Assembly (NCBI RefSeq): GCF_020982545.1
Contig: NZ_JAJKLK010000002.1
Span: forward strand, 1 to 64,000
Origin: Streptomyces sp. MNU76
Lineage (GTDB): Bacteria; Actinomycetota; Actinomycetes; Streptomycetales; Streptomycetaceae
DNA length: 64,000 nucleotides
Direction of reading: 5' to 3'
The notes beneath the pieces were generated by a model that was not told the DNA's origin, made no database searches, and saw nothing but the letters and a program-made list of their open reading frames with translations. Each line of letters starts with the position of its first letter. The first letter of the stretch is position 1. The position numbers were made by a program, and so were the translations under genes. Shown here piece by piece: positions 22,920 to 30,772 of the stretch.

Positions 22920-24335
22920 ATGACCGCCGCCGCAGCGACCCGCAGCGAACACGATCTGCTCGGAGACCGTGACGTCCCCGCCGACGCGTACTGGGGCGTC
23001 CACACCCTGCGCGCCACGGAGAACTTCCCCATCACGGGCACCCCGATCTCCGCCTACCCCCACATGGTCGACGCCCTGGCCGCCGTCAAGGAGGCCGCCG
23101 CCCGCGCGAACGAGGAACTCGGCCTGCTCGCCCCCCAGAAGGCCGCCGCGATCATCGAGTCCTGCCGGGAGATCCGCGACGGCAAGCTGCACGACCAGTT
23201 CGTCGTCGACGTGATCCAGGGCGGCGCCGGCACCTCGACGAACATGAATGCCAACGAGGTGATCGCGAACCGGGCGCTGGAGCTGCTGGGCCACCCCAAG
23301 GGCCGGTACGAGCACCTGCACCCGAACGAGGACGTCAACCTCGGCCAGTCCACCAACGACGTCTACCCGACCGCCGTCAAGGTCGCCACGGTCTTCGCGG
23401 TGCGCGGGCTGCTCCGGGCGATGGCCGTCCTCCAGGACTCCTTCGCGGCCAAGGCCGTCGAGTTCCGCGAGGTGCTCAAGATGGGCCGCACCCAGCTCCA
23501 GGACGCGGTCCCCATGACGCTCGGCCAGGAGTTCTCCGCGTTCGCCGTCATGATCGACGAGGACCGCAGCCGCCTCGCCGAGGCCGTCGAGCTGATCCAC
23601 GAGATCAACCTCGGCGCCACCGCCATCGGCACGGGCCTCAACGCCCCCGCCGGCTACGCCGAATCGGCGCGCCGCCACCTCGCCGAGATCACCGGTCTGC
23701 CGCTGGTCACCGCGGCCAACCTGGTCGAGGCCACCCAGGACTGCGGTGCGTTCGTGCAGATGTCGGGCGTGCTCAAGCGCATCGCGGTCAAGCTCTCCAA
23801 GAGCTGCAACGACCTGCGGCTGCTCTCCTCCGGGCCGCGCGCCGGCCTCAACGAGATCAACCTGCCGCCGGTGCAGGCCGGTTCGTCGATCATGCCCGGC
23901 AAGGTCAACCCGGTGATCCCCGAGGTCGTCAACCAGGTCGCCTTCGAGGTCATCGGCAACGACGTCACCATCACCATGGCCGCCGAAGCCGGACAGCTCC
24001 AGCTCAACGCCTTCGAGCCGATCATCCTGCACTCCCTCTCGGAGTCCCTCACCCACCTCCGCGCGGCCTGCCTCACCCTCGCCGAGCGCTGCGTCGACGG
24101 CATCACCGCCAACGAGGACGAACTGCGTGCCGCCGTGGAGAACTCCATCGGCCTGGTCACCACCCTCAACCCGCACATCGGGTACACGGCCGCCACCGAC
24201 ATCGCCAAGGAGGCCCTCGCCACCGGCCGGGGCGTGGCCGAACTCGTCCAGGAGAAGGGCCTGTTGCCCGCCGAACGACTTCGGGAACTGCTGCGGCCCG
24301 AGATCCTCGCGGGCAGCGGCGCCCCGTCGGCCTGA
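22920..24335 (+). CDS. aspA: Aspartate ammonia-lyase
   Basis: A 471-residue fumarase/aspartase-superfamily enzyme that deaminates aspartate to fumarate. The N-terminus (EHDLLGDRDVPADAYWGVHT) and conserved regions (GAGTSTNMNANEVIANRALE, HPNEDVNLGQSTNDVYPTAV) lead to the family signature GSSIMPGKVNPVIPEVVNQV, which contains the catalytic loop serine. AAGAAGG lies about 9 nt before the ATG. Its TGA overlaps the next ATG in TGATG. It uses the product of the preceding asparaginase. Confidence 0.94.
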   Translation: MTAAAATRSEHDLLGDRDVPADAYWGVHTLRATENFPITGTPISAYPHMVDALAAVKEAAARANEELGLLAPQKAAAIIESCREIRDGKLHDQFVVDVIQGGAGTSTNMNANEVIANRALELLGHPKGRYEHLHPNEDVNLGQSTNDVYPTAVKVATVFAVRGLLRAMAVLQDSFAAKAVEFREVLKMGRTQLQDAVPMTLGQEFSAFAVMIDEDRSRLAEAVELIHEINLGATAIGTGLNAPAGYAESARRHLAEITGLPLVTAANLVEATQDCGAFVQMSGVLKRIAVKLSKSCNDLRLLSSGPRAGLNEINLPPVQAGSSIMPGKVNPVIPEVVNQVAFEVIGNDVTITMAAEAGQLQLNAFEPIILHSLSESLTHLRAACLTLAERCVDGITANEDELRAAVENSIGLVTTLNPHIGYTAATDIAKEALATGRGVAELVQEKGLLPAERLRELLRPEILAGSGAPSA

Positions 24336-25255
24336 TGGAGACGTCCGCCTTCGGGCCGATCCTGGAACGCATCGCCGAGGAGATCGAACGGACCCCGGGC
24401 CGGGGCCGGCCCGCCGACTACATCCCGGCGCTCGCCGCCCGCGACCCGCGCAGCTTCGGCATGGCCGTCGCGGAGCCGGACGGCACGGTGTACGGCGTGG
24501 GGGACTGGCGTGAGCCGTTCTCCACGCAGTCCATCACCAAGGTCTTCACTCTCGCGCTCGATCTGGAGCGCGAGGGTGACGCCCTCTGGGAACACGTGGG
24601 CCGCGAGCCCTCCGGCAACCCGTTCAACTCCCTGGTCCAGCTGGAGTACGAGAGCGGCATCCCGCGCAACCCGTTCATCAACGCGGGCGCCCTCGTCGTC
24701 ACCGACCGCCTGCACACCCGGACCGGCGACGCCGCCGGCACGCTGCTGTCCTTCCTCCGCACGGAGAGCGGCAACCCCGACCTCGACTTCGACCCGGAGA
24801 TCGCCGCCTCCGAATCCGCCCACGGCGACCGCAATGCCGCCCTCGCCCACTTCATGGCGTCGTACGGCAACATCGACAACCCCGTACCGGTCCTCCTCGA
24901 CCAGTACTTCCGCCAGTGCTCCCTCACCGCTTCCTGCGCCGACCTCGCCCTGGCCATCGGCTTCCTGGCCCGGCACGGCGTCCGCGCCGACGGTACCCGG
25001 CTGCTGACGCGCAGCCAGGCGAAGCAGATCAACGCGGTGATGCTCACCTGTGGCACGTACGACGCCGCCGGTGACTTCGCGTACCGCGTGGGTCTGCCCG
25101 GCAAGAGCGGGGTGGGCGGCGGCATCATCGCGGTCGTCCCCGGCCGGTGCACGCTCTGCGTCTGGAGCCCCGGGCTGGACGAGCGCGGCAACTCGGTGGC
25201 CGGAGTGGCGGCGCTGGACCGGTTCACCACCCTGACGGGGCTGTCGATCTTCTGA
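24335..25255 (+). CDS. glsA: Glutaminase
   Basis: A 306-residue serine-dependent glutaminase (glutamine to glutamate and ammonia). The beta-lactamase-like catalytic SxxK is in FSTQSITKVFTLALDLEREG (about residue 65), followed by GREPSGNPFNSLVQLEYESG, PRNPFINAGALVVTDRL, and GKSGVGGGIIAVVPGRCTLC near the C-terminus. Length is typical. The ATG overlaps the aspA stop by one base, so translation is coupled. It completes an amide-amino-acid degradation unit. Confidence 0.94.
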   Translation: METSAFGPILERIAEEIERTPGRGRPADYIPALAARDPRSFGMAVAEPDGTVYGVGDWREPFSTQSITKVFTLALDLEREGDALWEHVGREPSGNPFNSLVQLEYESGIPRNPFINAGALVVTDRLHTRTGDAAGTLLSFLRTESGNPDLDFDPEIAASESAHGDRNAALAHFMASYGNIDNPVPVLLDQYFRQCSLTASCADLALAIGFLARHGVRADGTRLLTRSQAKQINAVMLTCGTYDAAGDFAYRVGLPGKSGVGGGIIAVVPGRCTLCVWSPGLDERGNSVAGVAALDRFTTLTGLSIF

Positions 25256-25280
25256 CCCTCCCCACCCAGGGCCCCCAGGG

Positions 25281-25317
25281 CCCGCCGCCCCGGTACCTCG
25301 CCGACCGGGGCGGCGGG
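25281..25317 (+). terminator. Hairpin terminator after glsA
   Basis: CCCGCCGCCCCGGT (25281-25294) pairs perfectly with 25304-25317 around a 9-base loop, 26 bp after the glsA stop. TTC follows; there is no long U-run, as is usual for Streptomyces. Confidence 0.7.
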
Positions 25318-25398
25318 TTCGCTCCTGGTCACGTGCCGGTACCCGCCCGGAAGGCGCGGCGTCGCTTCCGCGCCACCCGGCGTTGACAGCCTGACCGA

Positions 25399-26799
25399 GT
25401 GTTGGCCATCGCTTTTCCCGTCGATCTGCGCCGCTGTCAGGCACTCGGCCTGGCCGGAACCGCCTTCCTCGCCCTCGGAGGTGAGACCGCCGGAGCCCTG
25501 CCCGTGCGGGAGCTGCTGTCGCCGACCTCGGGGCGCGGCGCGCTGGGGCTCGTCGGCGTCTACTTCGGCGTCGTCCTGCTGACAGCAGCCTGGGCGCTGC
25601 TCGGCAAGGTGATACGCGGCCCGGAACCACCGACTCCGCGCGCCCTGCTGCTCGTTCTGGCCGTCTGGGCGGCACCGCTGCTGCTCGCGCCCCCGCTGTT
25701 CAGCCGGGACGTCTACAGCTACCTCGCCCAGGGCGCCATGGTCGACGCGCACATGGACGTCCATCTGCACGGGCCCGCACGGCTCGGCGGACCGCTCGCC
25801 GACGAGGTGGCCCCGATGTGGCGGCACACCGCGACCCCGTACGGCCCGGTCTTCCTCGCCCTGGCCTCCGGGCTGTCCGCTCTGACCGACGGCCGGATCC
25901 CGGCCGGGCTCATCGGGATGCGCCTGATCGCGCTGCTCGGCGTGGCGCTGATGGCCGTGGCACTGCCCCGCCTCGCCCGGCACAGCGGAGCCGACCCGGC
26001 GGTCGCGCTCTGGCTCGGCGCGCTCAACCCGCTCGTGCTCCTGCACCTGGTGGCCGGGGCCCACAACGACGCGATGATGCTGGGACTGCTGGGCGTCGGG
26101 CTGGTGCTCGCGCGGGGCCGCTGGTACCTCGTCGGCGTCGTTCTGGTCACGCTCGCCGCGCTGGTGAAGGCACCCGCCGCGCTCGGGCTGGTGGCGGTGG
26201 TGGCGATACGCGGCCGTACGGGATGGTTCCGGACCGCGGCGGGGACCCTGGCCGTCGCCGTCGGCACCACGGCCGCCGCGACCGCCCTGACCGGCACGGG
26301 GTACGGCTGGATCGCCGCCGCGCTGCGCACCCCCGTGTCAGCCCAGAACTGGTCGCCCACCACCGTCCTGGGCCGCGCCACCGCCACCCTGCTGCACGAC
26401 CTCGGCAGCGACCTGGCCCCCCTCGCCCTCCCGGCCTGGCGCGCCGCCGGACTGCTGCTGACCCTCGCCGTCGTCCTCCACATATGGCTGCGGCTGCGAC
26501 CCGGCCCGGTGTACGCGCTCGGCCTCAGCCTGGCGGCCGTGGCCGCGCTGGGCCCGGCGATCCGCCCCTGGTACGCCCTGTGGGGGCTGTTCCTCATCGC
26601 CGCGGCCGCCCAGAACGTCACCACGCAGCGCCGGGTCGCGGCCGCCAGCGGGGTGCTCGCGCTCGCCGTCCTGCCGAGCGGGAACCCGGCGGACACCGAG
26701 CAGTTCGTCCTCGCGGTGTGTGGGGGAGTGCTCGCGGTGGTCGTGCTCTGGCAGGCCGAACTGGCCTCCCGGGCGCCGGCTCTGGAGCGCACGGCATGA
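25399..26799 (+). CDS. MptB-like polyprenol-phosphomannose-dependent alpha-1,6-mannosyltransferase
   Basis: A 466-residue membrane protein with about 12-13 hydrophobic segments. The first extracytoplasmic loop carries the GT-C type acidic motif (LFSRDVYSYLAQGAMVD), and later conserved parts are HTATPYGPVFLALASGLSAL, GALNPLVLLHLVAGAHNDAM and AIRPWYALWGLFL, as in MptB-type enzymes that build lipomannan-like mannans. Substrate in this organism is inference. The GTG at 25399 has no clear binding site; a TTGACA at 25383 is too close to be its -35 for a leaderless start. The stop overlaps the next gene (ATGA). Confidence 0.8.
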   Translation: MLAIAFPVDLRRCQALGLAGTAFLALGGETAGALPVRELLSPTSGRGALGLVGVYFGVVLLTAAWALLGKVIRGPEPPTPRALLLVLAVWAAPLLLAPPLFSRDVYSYLAQGAMVDAHMDVHLHGPARLGGPLADEVAPMWRHTATPYGPVFLALASGLSALTDGRIPAGLIGMRLIALLGVALMAVALPRLARHSGADPAVALWLGALNPLVLLHLVAGAHNDAMMLGLLGVGLVLARGRWYLVGVVLVTLAALVKAPAALGLVAVVAIRGRTGWFRTAAGTLAVAVGTTAAATALTGTGYGWIAAALRTPVSAQNWSPTTVLGRATATLLHDLGSDLAPLALPAWRAAGLLLTLAVVLHIWLRLRPGPVYALGLSLAAVAALGPAIRPWYALWGLFLIAAAAQNVTTQRRVAAASGVLALAVLPSGNPADTEQFVLAVCGGVLAVVVLWQAELASRAPALERTA

Positions 26800-28097
26800 G
26801 CGAACCGCGCCCGAGGCGGCTTCAGCTTCAGCCACGCACCGAGCGGGCCCGCGTCCTCCTCGTCCTCGTGTCGGCCCTGGCCGTCACCGCCTTCACCGCG
26901 ACCGTCCCGCTGCTGCGCGACTTCTTCGACCTGCGCGTCTACCACGGCACGATCGACCACTGGGTCCACCACGACGGCCGCCTGTACGACTACCTGGTGC
27001 CGGGCACGACCTACGGCTTCACCTATCCGCCGTTCGCGGCCGTCGTCATGCTGCCGATGGCGCTGGTCGGGCTGCGCACCGCGATCGTGCTGTGCCTGGG
27101 GCTGAACCTGGCAGCACTCGCGGCCGTCCTGCGGCTACTGGCCGGCCCGGCGCCGAGTCGCCACGGCTGGTTCGGTGTCGTGCTGCTTCTCTGCGCGCTC
27201 GCGGTGTTCGAACCGTTGCGAGACACCTTCAGCTTCGGGCAGGTGAACCTCCTGCTGCTGGCCCTGGTCCTCGCCGACGCCCGGCTGCTGGCCACGGGCC
27301 GGGGCCGTTGGGCGGGCGTCGGCATCGGCCTGGCGGCGGCGGTCAAGCTGACGCCCGCGATCTTCATCGGGCTGCTGCTGCTCGCCCGGCGGTGGCGGGC
27401 CGCCGGGCTCGCGACGGCCGTCGCCGCGGCCGCCACCGCCACCGCGGCCTGGATCGCCCCGGCCGCCTCGCGCTTCTACTGGACCGAGGCGCTGTGGGAC
27501 ACCAGCCGCGTCGGCCGCCTCGACTATGTCTCCAACCAGTCGTTGCAGGGTGTCCTGGCCCGGCTCGTGGCGCCGCACGAGCCGAGCCGAGCCGTGTGGG
27601 CGGCGCTGGTGCTCGTGGTGCTGTGCGTGTGGGCGTGGCGGACCCGTGCGGCGGTACGCGCCGCCGATTGGACCGCCGCCTTCGCCCTCACCGGGCTGAC
27701 CGGCGCTCTGGTCAGCCCGATCACCTGGGTGCACCATCTGGTCTGGCTGCTGCCGGCCTTCGCCGTCCTGCTCAGGCACCGTCGGCTGCTGCCGCTCACG
27801 GCGGCCCTGTACGCGGTGCTGTGCAGCAGCGTCGTGTGGCTGTGGTTCGACGACGCGTCCGGCGTCGGCGGCTTCGTCGGCAGCAACACCTATGTGTGGA
27901 TCACGCTCGGTCTGCTGCTGTGGCTGCCGGTCGGTCAGCCCCGGGTGGACCGGCCGATCCTGAGCCGCAGTGCCAGGGCCACAGCCGCCGCGCCCACCCC
28001 GGCCGCGCCCGCGATCGCACCCACCACCGGCCAGTCGGGAACGGTCACCTCGGCCGCCTCCGCGCGGGTCACGGGCCGCGATCGGGGACCGGCTTGA
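26796..28097 (+). CDS. GT87/DUF2029 alpha-mannosyltransferase-like membrane protein
   Basis: A 433-residue GT-C glycosyltransferase of the GT87 family (PimE-like). Typical features are LLRDFFDLRVYHGTIDHWVH with the acidic residue after helix 1, YGFTYPPFAAVVMLPMALVG, FSFGQVNLLLLALVLADARL, GIGLAAAVKLTPAIFIGLLL, DYVSNQSLQGVLARL and GALVSPITWVHHLVWLLPA. It follows the MptB-like gene with an ATGA overlap, so the pair probably acts on the same mannolipid. The C-terminal ~50 residues after LLLWLPVGQP run antisense into the carboxypeptidase gene and look non-native, so the natural stop may have been lost. Confidence 0.82.
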   Translation: MSEPRPRRLQLQPRTERARVLLVLVSALAVTAFTATVPLLRDFFDLRVYHGTIDHWVHHDGRLYDYLVPGTTYGFTYPPFAAVVMLPMALVGLRTAIVLCLGLNLAALAAVLRLLAGPAPSRHGWFGVVLLLCALAVFEPLRDTFSFGQVNLLLLALVLADARLLATGRGRWAGVGIGLAAAVKLTPAIFIGLLLLARRWRAAGLATAVAAAATATAAWIAPAASRFYWTEALWDTSRVGRLDYVSNQSLQGVLARLVAPHEPSRAVWAALVLVVLCVWAWRTRAAVRAADWTAAFALTGLTGALVSPITWVHHLVWLLPAFAVLLRHRRLLPLTAALYAVLCSSVVWLWFDDASGVGGFVGSNTYVWITLGLLLWLPVGQPRVDRPILSRSARATAAAPTPAAPAIAPTTGQSGTVTSAASARVTGRDRGPA

Positions 28098-29164
28098 GGC
28101 GCCGCCGCCGGGCGCGGCGGCAGGAGCGAGCCCACGGCGTCCACCTGCCCTGCGGCGTCGAACCCCCAGTCGAGCAGGGAGCGCGCCTCCTCGTACACGG
28201 CGAAGCCGCCGGACTCGGGGCGCATCACCGTCACCACGAGGGTGCGTCCGCCCCGTTTCGCGGCGGCGATCAGCGTGTTGCCCGCGTTGGTGGTGTAGCC
28301 GTTCTTGACGCCGATCAGCCCCGGATAGCGTTCCACTCCGGCGCCGGTGAGCAGCCGGTTGGTGTTCTGGATGCCGTACGACCAGCCGCCCGCCGGGAAC
28401 TTCGCGGTGGCCGTGGCGCAGTACCCGGCGAACTCGGCGTTGCGCAGCCCCGCCCGTCCGAACACCGCCAGGTCGTAGGCGGACGACACCTGGCCGGGCG
28501 CGTCGTAGCCGTCGGGGGAGACGACGTGCGTGTCGCGGGCGCCCAGGGCGCGGGCCTTGTCCCGCATCTGACGGGCGGTCGCCTTCCAGCCGCCGTTGAG
28601 GTGGGCCAGGACGCGTACGGCGTCGTTGCCCGAGCTGAGGAAGACCCCGCGCCACAGGTCGGCGACGGTGTACGTGTGGTCCTCCTTGACGCCGACCATG
28701 CTGCTCCCGGCGCCGATGCCCGCCAGTTCCTCGCTCTTCACGGTGTGTCTGAGACCCGCCGGGAGGCCCGGCAGCACGGTGAGCGCGAACAGGGCCTTCA
28801 GGGTGCTCGCGGGCGGCAGTCTGCGGTGCGCGTCGTGCGAGGCGAGGACCGCGCCGCTGTCGGCGTCGGCCACCAGCCACGACACCGCGGACACGTCCGG
28901 CACCTCGGGCGCCCCGGCCAGCAGCCGCACCTGCGTCCCCTGCCGGTACAGGGACGGCGAGCCCTGCGCGGCCTTGGCGTCCTGCGCGTCCGTCACGGAC
29001 CGGGGGCCGGTGGCGTCCGGGTCGGTCACGACGGCCAGGGCCCCGAGCGCACAGACGGCGGTGCAGCACACGGTGAGGCGGGCCGCACGGGAAGCGCGGG
29101 CGCCACGGGCGGTGCGGGTGGCACGGGGAGCGCGGGGAGCGCGGGATGGGAATCCGATGGTCAT
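27935..29164 (-). CDS. D-alanyl-D-alanine carboxypeptidase (penicillin-binding protein family S11)
   Basis: A 409-residue exported serine peptidase that trims the peptidoglycan pentapeptide. An Arg/Ala-rich N-terminus leads to a signal helix (about residues 30-46). The active-site tetrad is S120-TLK in LPPASTLKALFAL and the second motif is SGN in GVFLSSGNDAVRV. The third motif reads KNG (GVKNGYTTNAGNT) instead of the usual KTG. A C-terminal helix (VVGAIAGAAGVGAAAVAL) would anchor it in the membrane. The last ~160 bp overlap the GT87 gene tail on the other strand. ATG at 29164. Confidence 0.9.
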   Translation of the reverse strand: MTIGFPSRAPRAPRATRTARGARASRAARLTVCCTAVCALGALAVVTDPDATGPRSVTDAQDAKAAQGSPSLYRQGTQVRLLAGAPEVPDVSAVSWLVADADSGAVLASHDAHRRLPPASTLKALFALTVLPGLPAGLRHTVKSEELAGIGAGSSMVGVKEDHTYTVADLWRGVFLSSGNDAVRVLAHLNGGWKATARQMRDKARALGARDTHVVSPDGYDAPGQVSSAYDLAVFGRAGLRNAEFAGYCATATAKFPAGGWSYGIQNTNRLLTGAGVERYPGLIGVKNGYTTNAGNTLIAAAKRGGRTLVVTVMRPESGGFAVYEEARSLLDWGFDAAGQVDAVGSLLPPRPAAAPQAGPRSRPVTRAEAAEVTVPDWPVVGAIAGAAGVGAAAVALALRLRIGRSTRG

Positions 29165-29244
29165 ACCACAAACGTAGGAAGGGGGGTGCCGTACTCCCGG
29201 ATGCCAGGGCCGAGCGCACGGATCGAGCACCCGGATGCCGCATG

Positions 29245-30387
29245 TCATGCCGCCGGCAGCGTGGGCCGCACCTGCCGCAGGAAGGCGGCGTTGTCCGGTG
29301 TGGCGCGCATACGCTCCAGCAGTGTCTCCAGGTTCGGCTGCCCCTCGCGCGACCGCAGCGCCTGCCGCAGACCGCGTAAGGCCGCCAACTCGCCTGCTGT
29401 CAGGAGGAGTTCCTCGCGGCGGGTGCCGGAGGGGGTGATGTCGACGGCGGGGAAGACCCGCCGGTCGGCGAGGGCGCGGTCCAGGCGGAGTTCCATGTTG
29501 CCGGTGCCCTTGAGCTCTTCGAAGAAGAAGCCGTCGGCGCGGGACCCGGTCTCCACCAGGGCGGTGGCCAGGATGGTGAGGGAGCCGGCCTCCTCGGTCA
29601 GACGGGCGGCGCCGAAGAGCCGCTTGGGGCCGTGCAGGGCGGCGGCGTCCACTCCGCCGCTGAGGGTGCGGCCGCCGGACGCGGCCGCGTTGTTGTGGGC
29701 GCGGCACAGCCGGGTCAGGGAGTCCAGGAGGATCACGACGTCCTCGCCCTGCTCGACGAGCCGCTTGGCGCGCTCCACGACGAGTTCGGCGAGCGCGATG
29801 TGCTCCTTGGGGGACCGGTCGAACGTCGAGGCGTACACCTCGCCCCGCACGGAGCGCCGCATGTCGGTCACCTCCTCGGGCCGTTCGTCGAGCAGCACCA
29901 CCATCAGGCGGACCTCGGGGTGGTTGGCGGCGATCGCGGCGGCCACCTGCTGCAGCAGGACGGTCTTGCCGGTCTTGGGCGGGGCCACGATCAGCCCGCG
30001 CTGTCCCTTGCCGACGGGGGCGACGAGGTCGACCAGACGGCCCGTCAGACCGCTCGCCGGGTGTTCGAGCCGTAGCCGCTCGCGGGGGTGCAGCGGGGTG
30101 AGGTCGTGGAAGTGCGGGCGGGCGCGCAGCTCCCCGGGCGTACGGCCGTTGATCCGCTCGACCTCGATGAGGGCGCGCCGGCCGTCGCGCAGGCCCTCGA
30201 CGGTGTCGCCCTTGCGCAGGCCGTACCGGCGGACGAGCGTCGCGGAGACCTGCGGGTCGGAGGGGGTCGGCAGGCAGCCGGCGACGCGCAGTTGCCCCTG
30301 CCCGCCCTGCGTGGTCTTCAGGACGCCGGTGACCCGGACCGGCTGCCGAGGTTCGGTGGAAGTGCGTTCGAGTGTGGTGGTGGTCAT
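29245..30387 (-). CDS. rho: Short paralogue of transcription termination factor Rho
   Basis: A 380-residue Rho protein. The primary RNA-binding cold-shock-like domain is at about residues 15-85 (RVTGVLKTTQGGQGQLRVAG, RRYGLRKGDTVEGL). The ATPase core has the P-loop APPKTGKTVLLQQV, Walker B DVVILLDSLTRLCR, Q-loop SGGVDAAALHGPKRLFGAAR and R-loop part FFFEELKGTGNMELRLDRAL. Actinobacterial housekeeping Rho is normally 600-700 residues with a long basic N-terminal insertion; that extension is absent here, so this is probably a second copy. The ATG at 30387 has AAAGGA about 10 nt upstream; in-frame extension to 30615 is untranslated leader. Confidence 0.9.
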   Translation of the reverse strand: MTTTTLERTSTEPRQPVRVTGVLKTTQGGQGQLRVAGCLPTPSDPQVSATLVRRYGLRKGDTVEGLRDGRRALIEVERINGRTPGELRARPHFHDLTPLHPRERLRLEHPASGLTGRLVDLVAPVGKGQRGLIVAPPKTGKTVLLQQVAAAIAANHPEVRLMVVLLDERPEEVTDMRRSVRGEVYASTFDRSPKEHIALAELVVERAKRLVEQGEDVVILLDSLTRLCRAHNNAAASGGRTLSGGVDAAALHGPKRLFGAARLTEEAGSLTILATALVETGSRADGFFFEELKGTGNMELRLDRALADRRVFPAVDITPSGTRREELLLTAGELAALRGLRQALRSREGQPNLETLLERMRATPDNAAFLRQVRPTLPAA

Positions 30388-30772
30388 GAAGGGAGGTCCT
30401 TTCGAGGACGTGAGGAAAACGCGTGGGAAGGGGAGGGGGATGGCGCACACCCGGAGTGAGGCCGAGCCGTGCACGGCCGCGTTGCGAGAAGCGGCCCGTG
30501 CGTCGCGGGTGGTTGCGGTGAAGCCGACGGCCGGTCGGGAATCGACGGGCGGTATGGCGAGAAAGATCTCAGGATCAATGGGATCCAAGAGAGAGTGGCA
30601 ACGGCGCCCGAGCAAGGGCGATACACATGTGCCGATTTGAGCGTACCACCATCGGTGGCAGGCTGTGGAGAGTTCCTTACCGATGGCTTACCCGTGGTCG
30701 TTGAACCGATCTCGCGGAGTCCCCGTACAGATGGGGGCACCGCCAGCGGTCTTCGCACGGAAGGAACGTCGC
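30388..30772. promoter_or_regulatory. Divergent promoter region and long rho leader
   Basis: No gene is seen. On the minus strand TACGCT (30645-30640) is a plausible -10 for rho, which would give a leader of about 245 nt; next to it lies the palindrome CCACC-ATC-GGTGG (30646-30658). On the plus strand TTGAAC (30701-30706) and TACAGA (30726-30731), 19 bp apart, may drive the sulfatase gene. A long leader would allow autogenous control of rho by termination, as known for rho in other bacteria. Confidence 0.45.
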
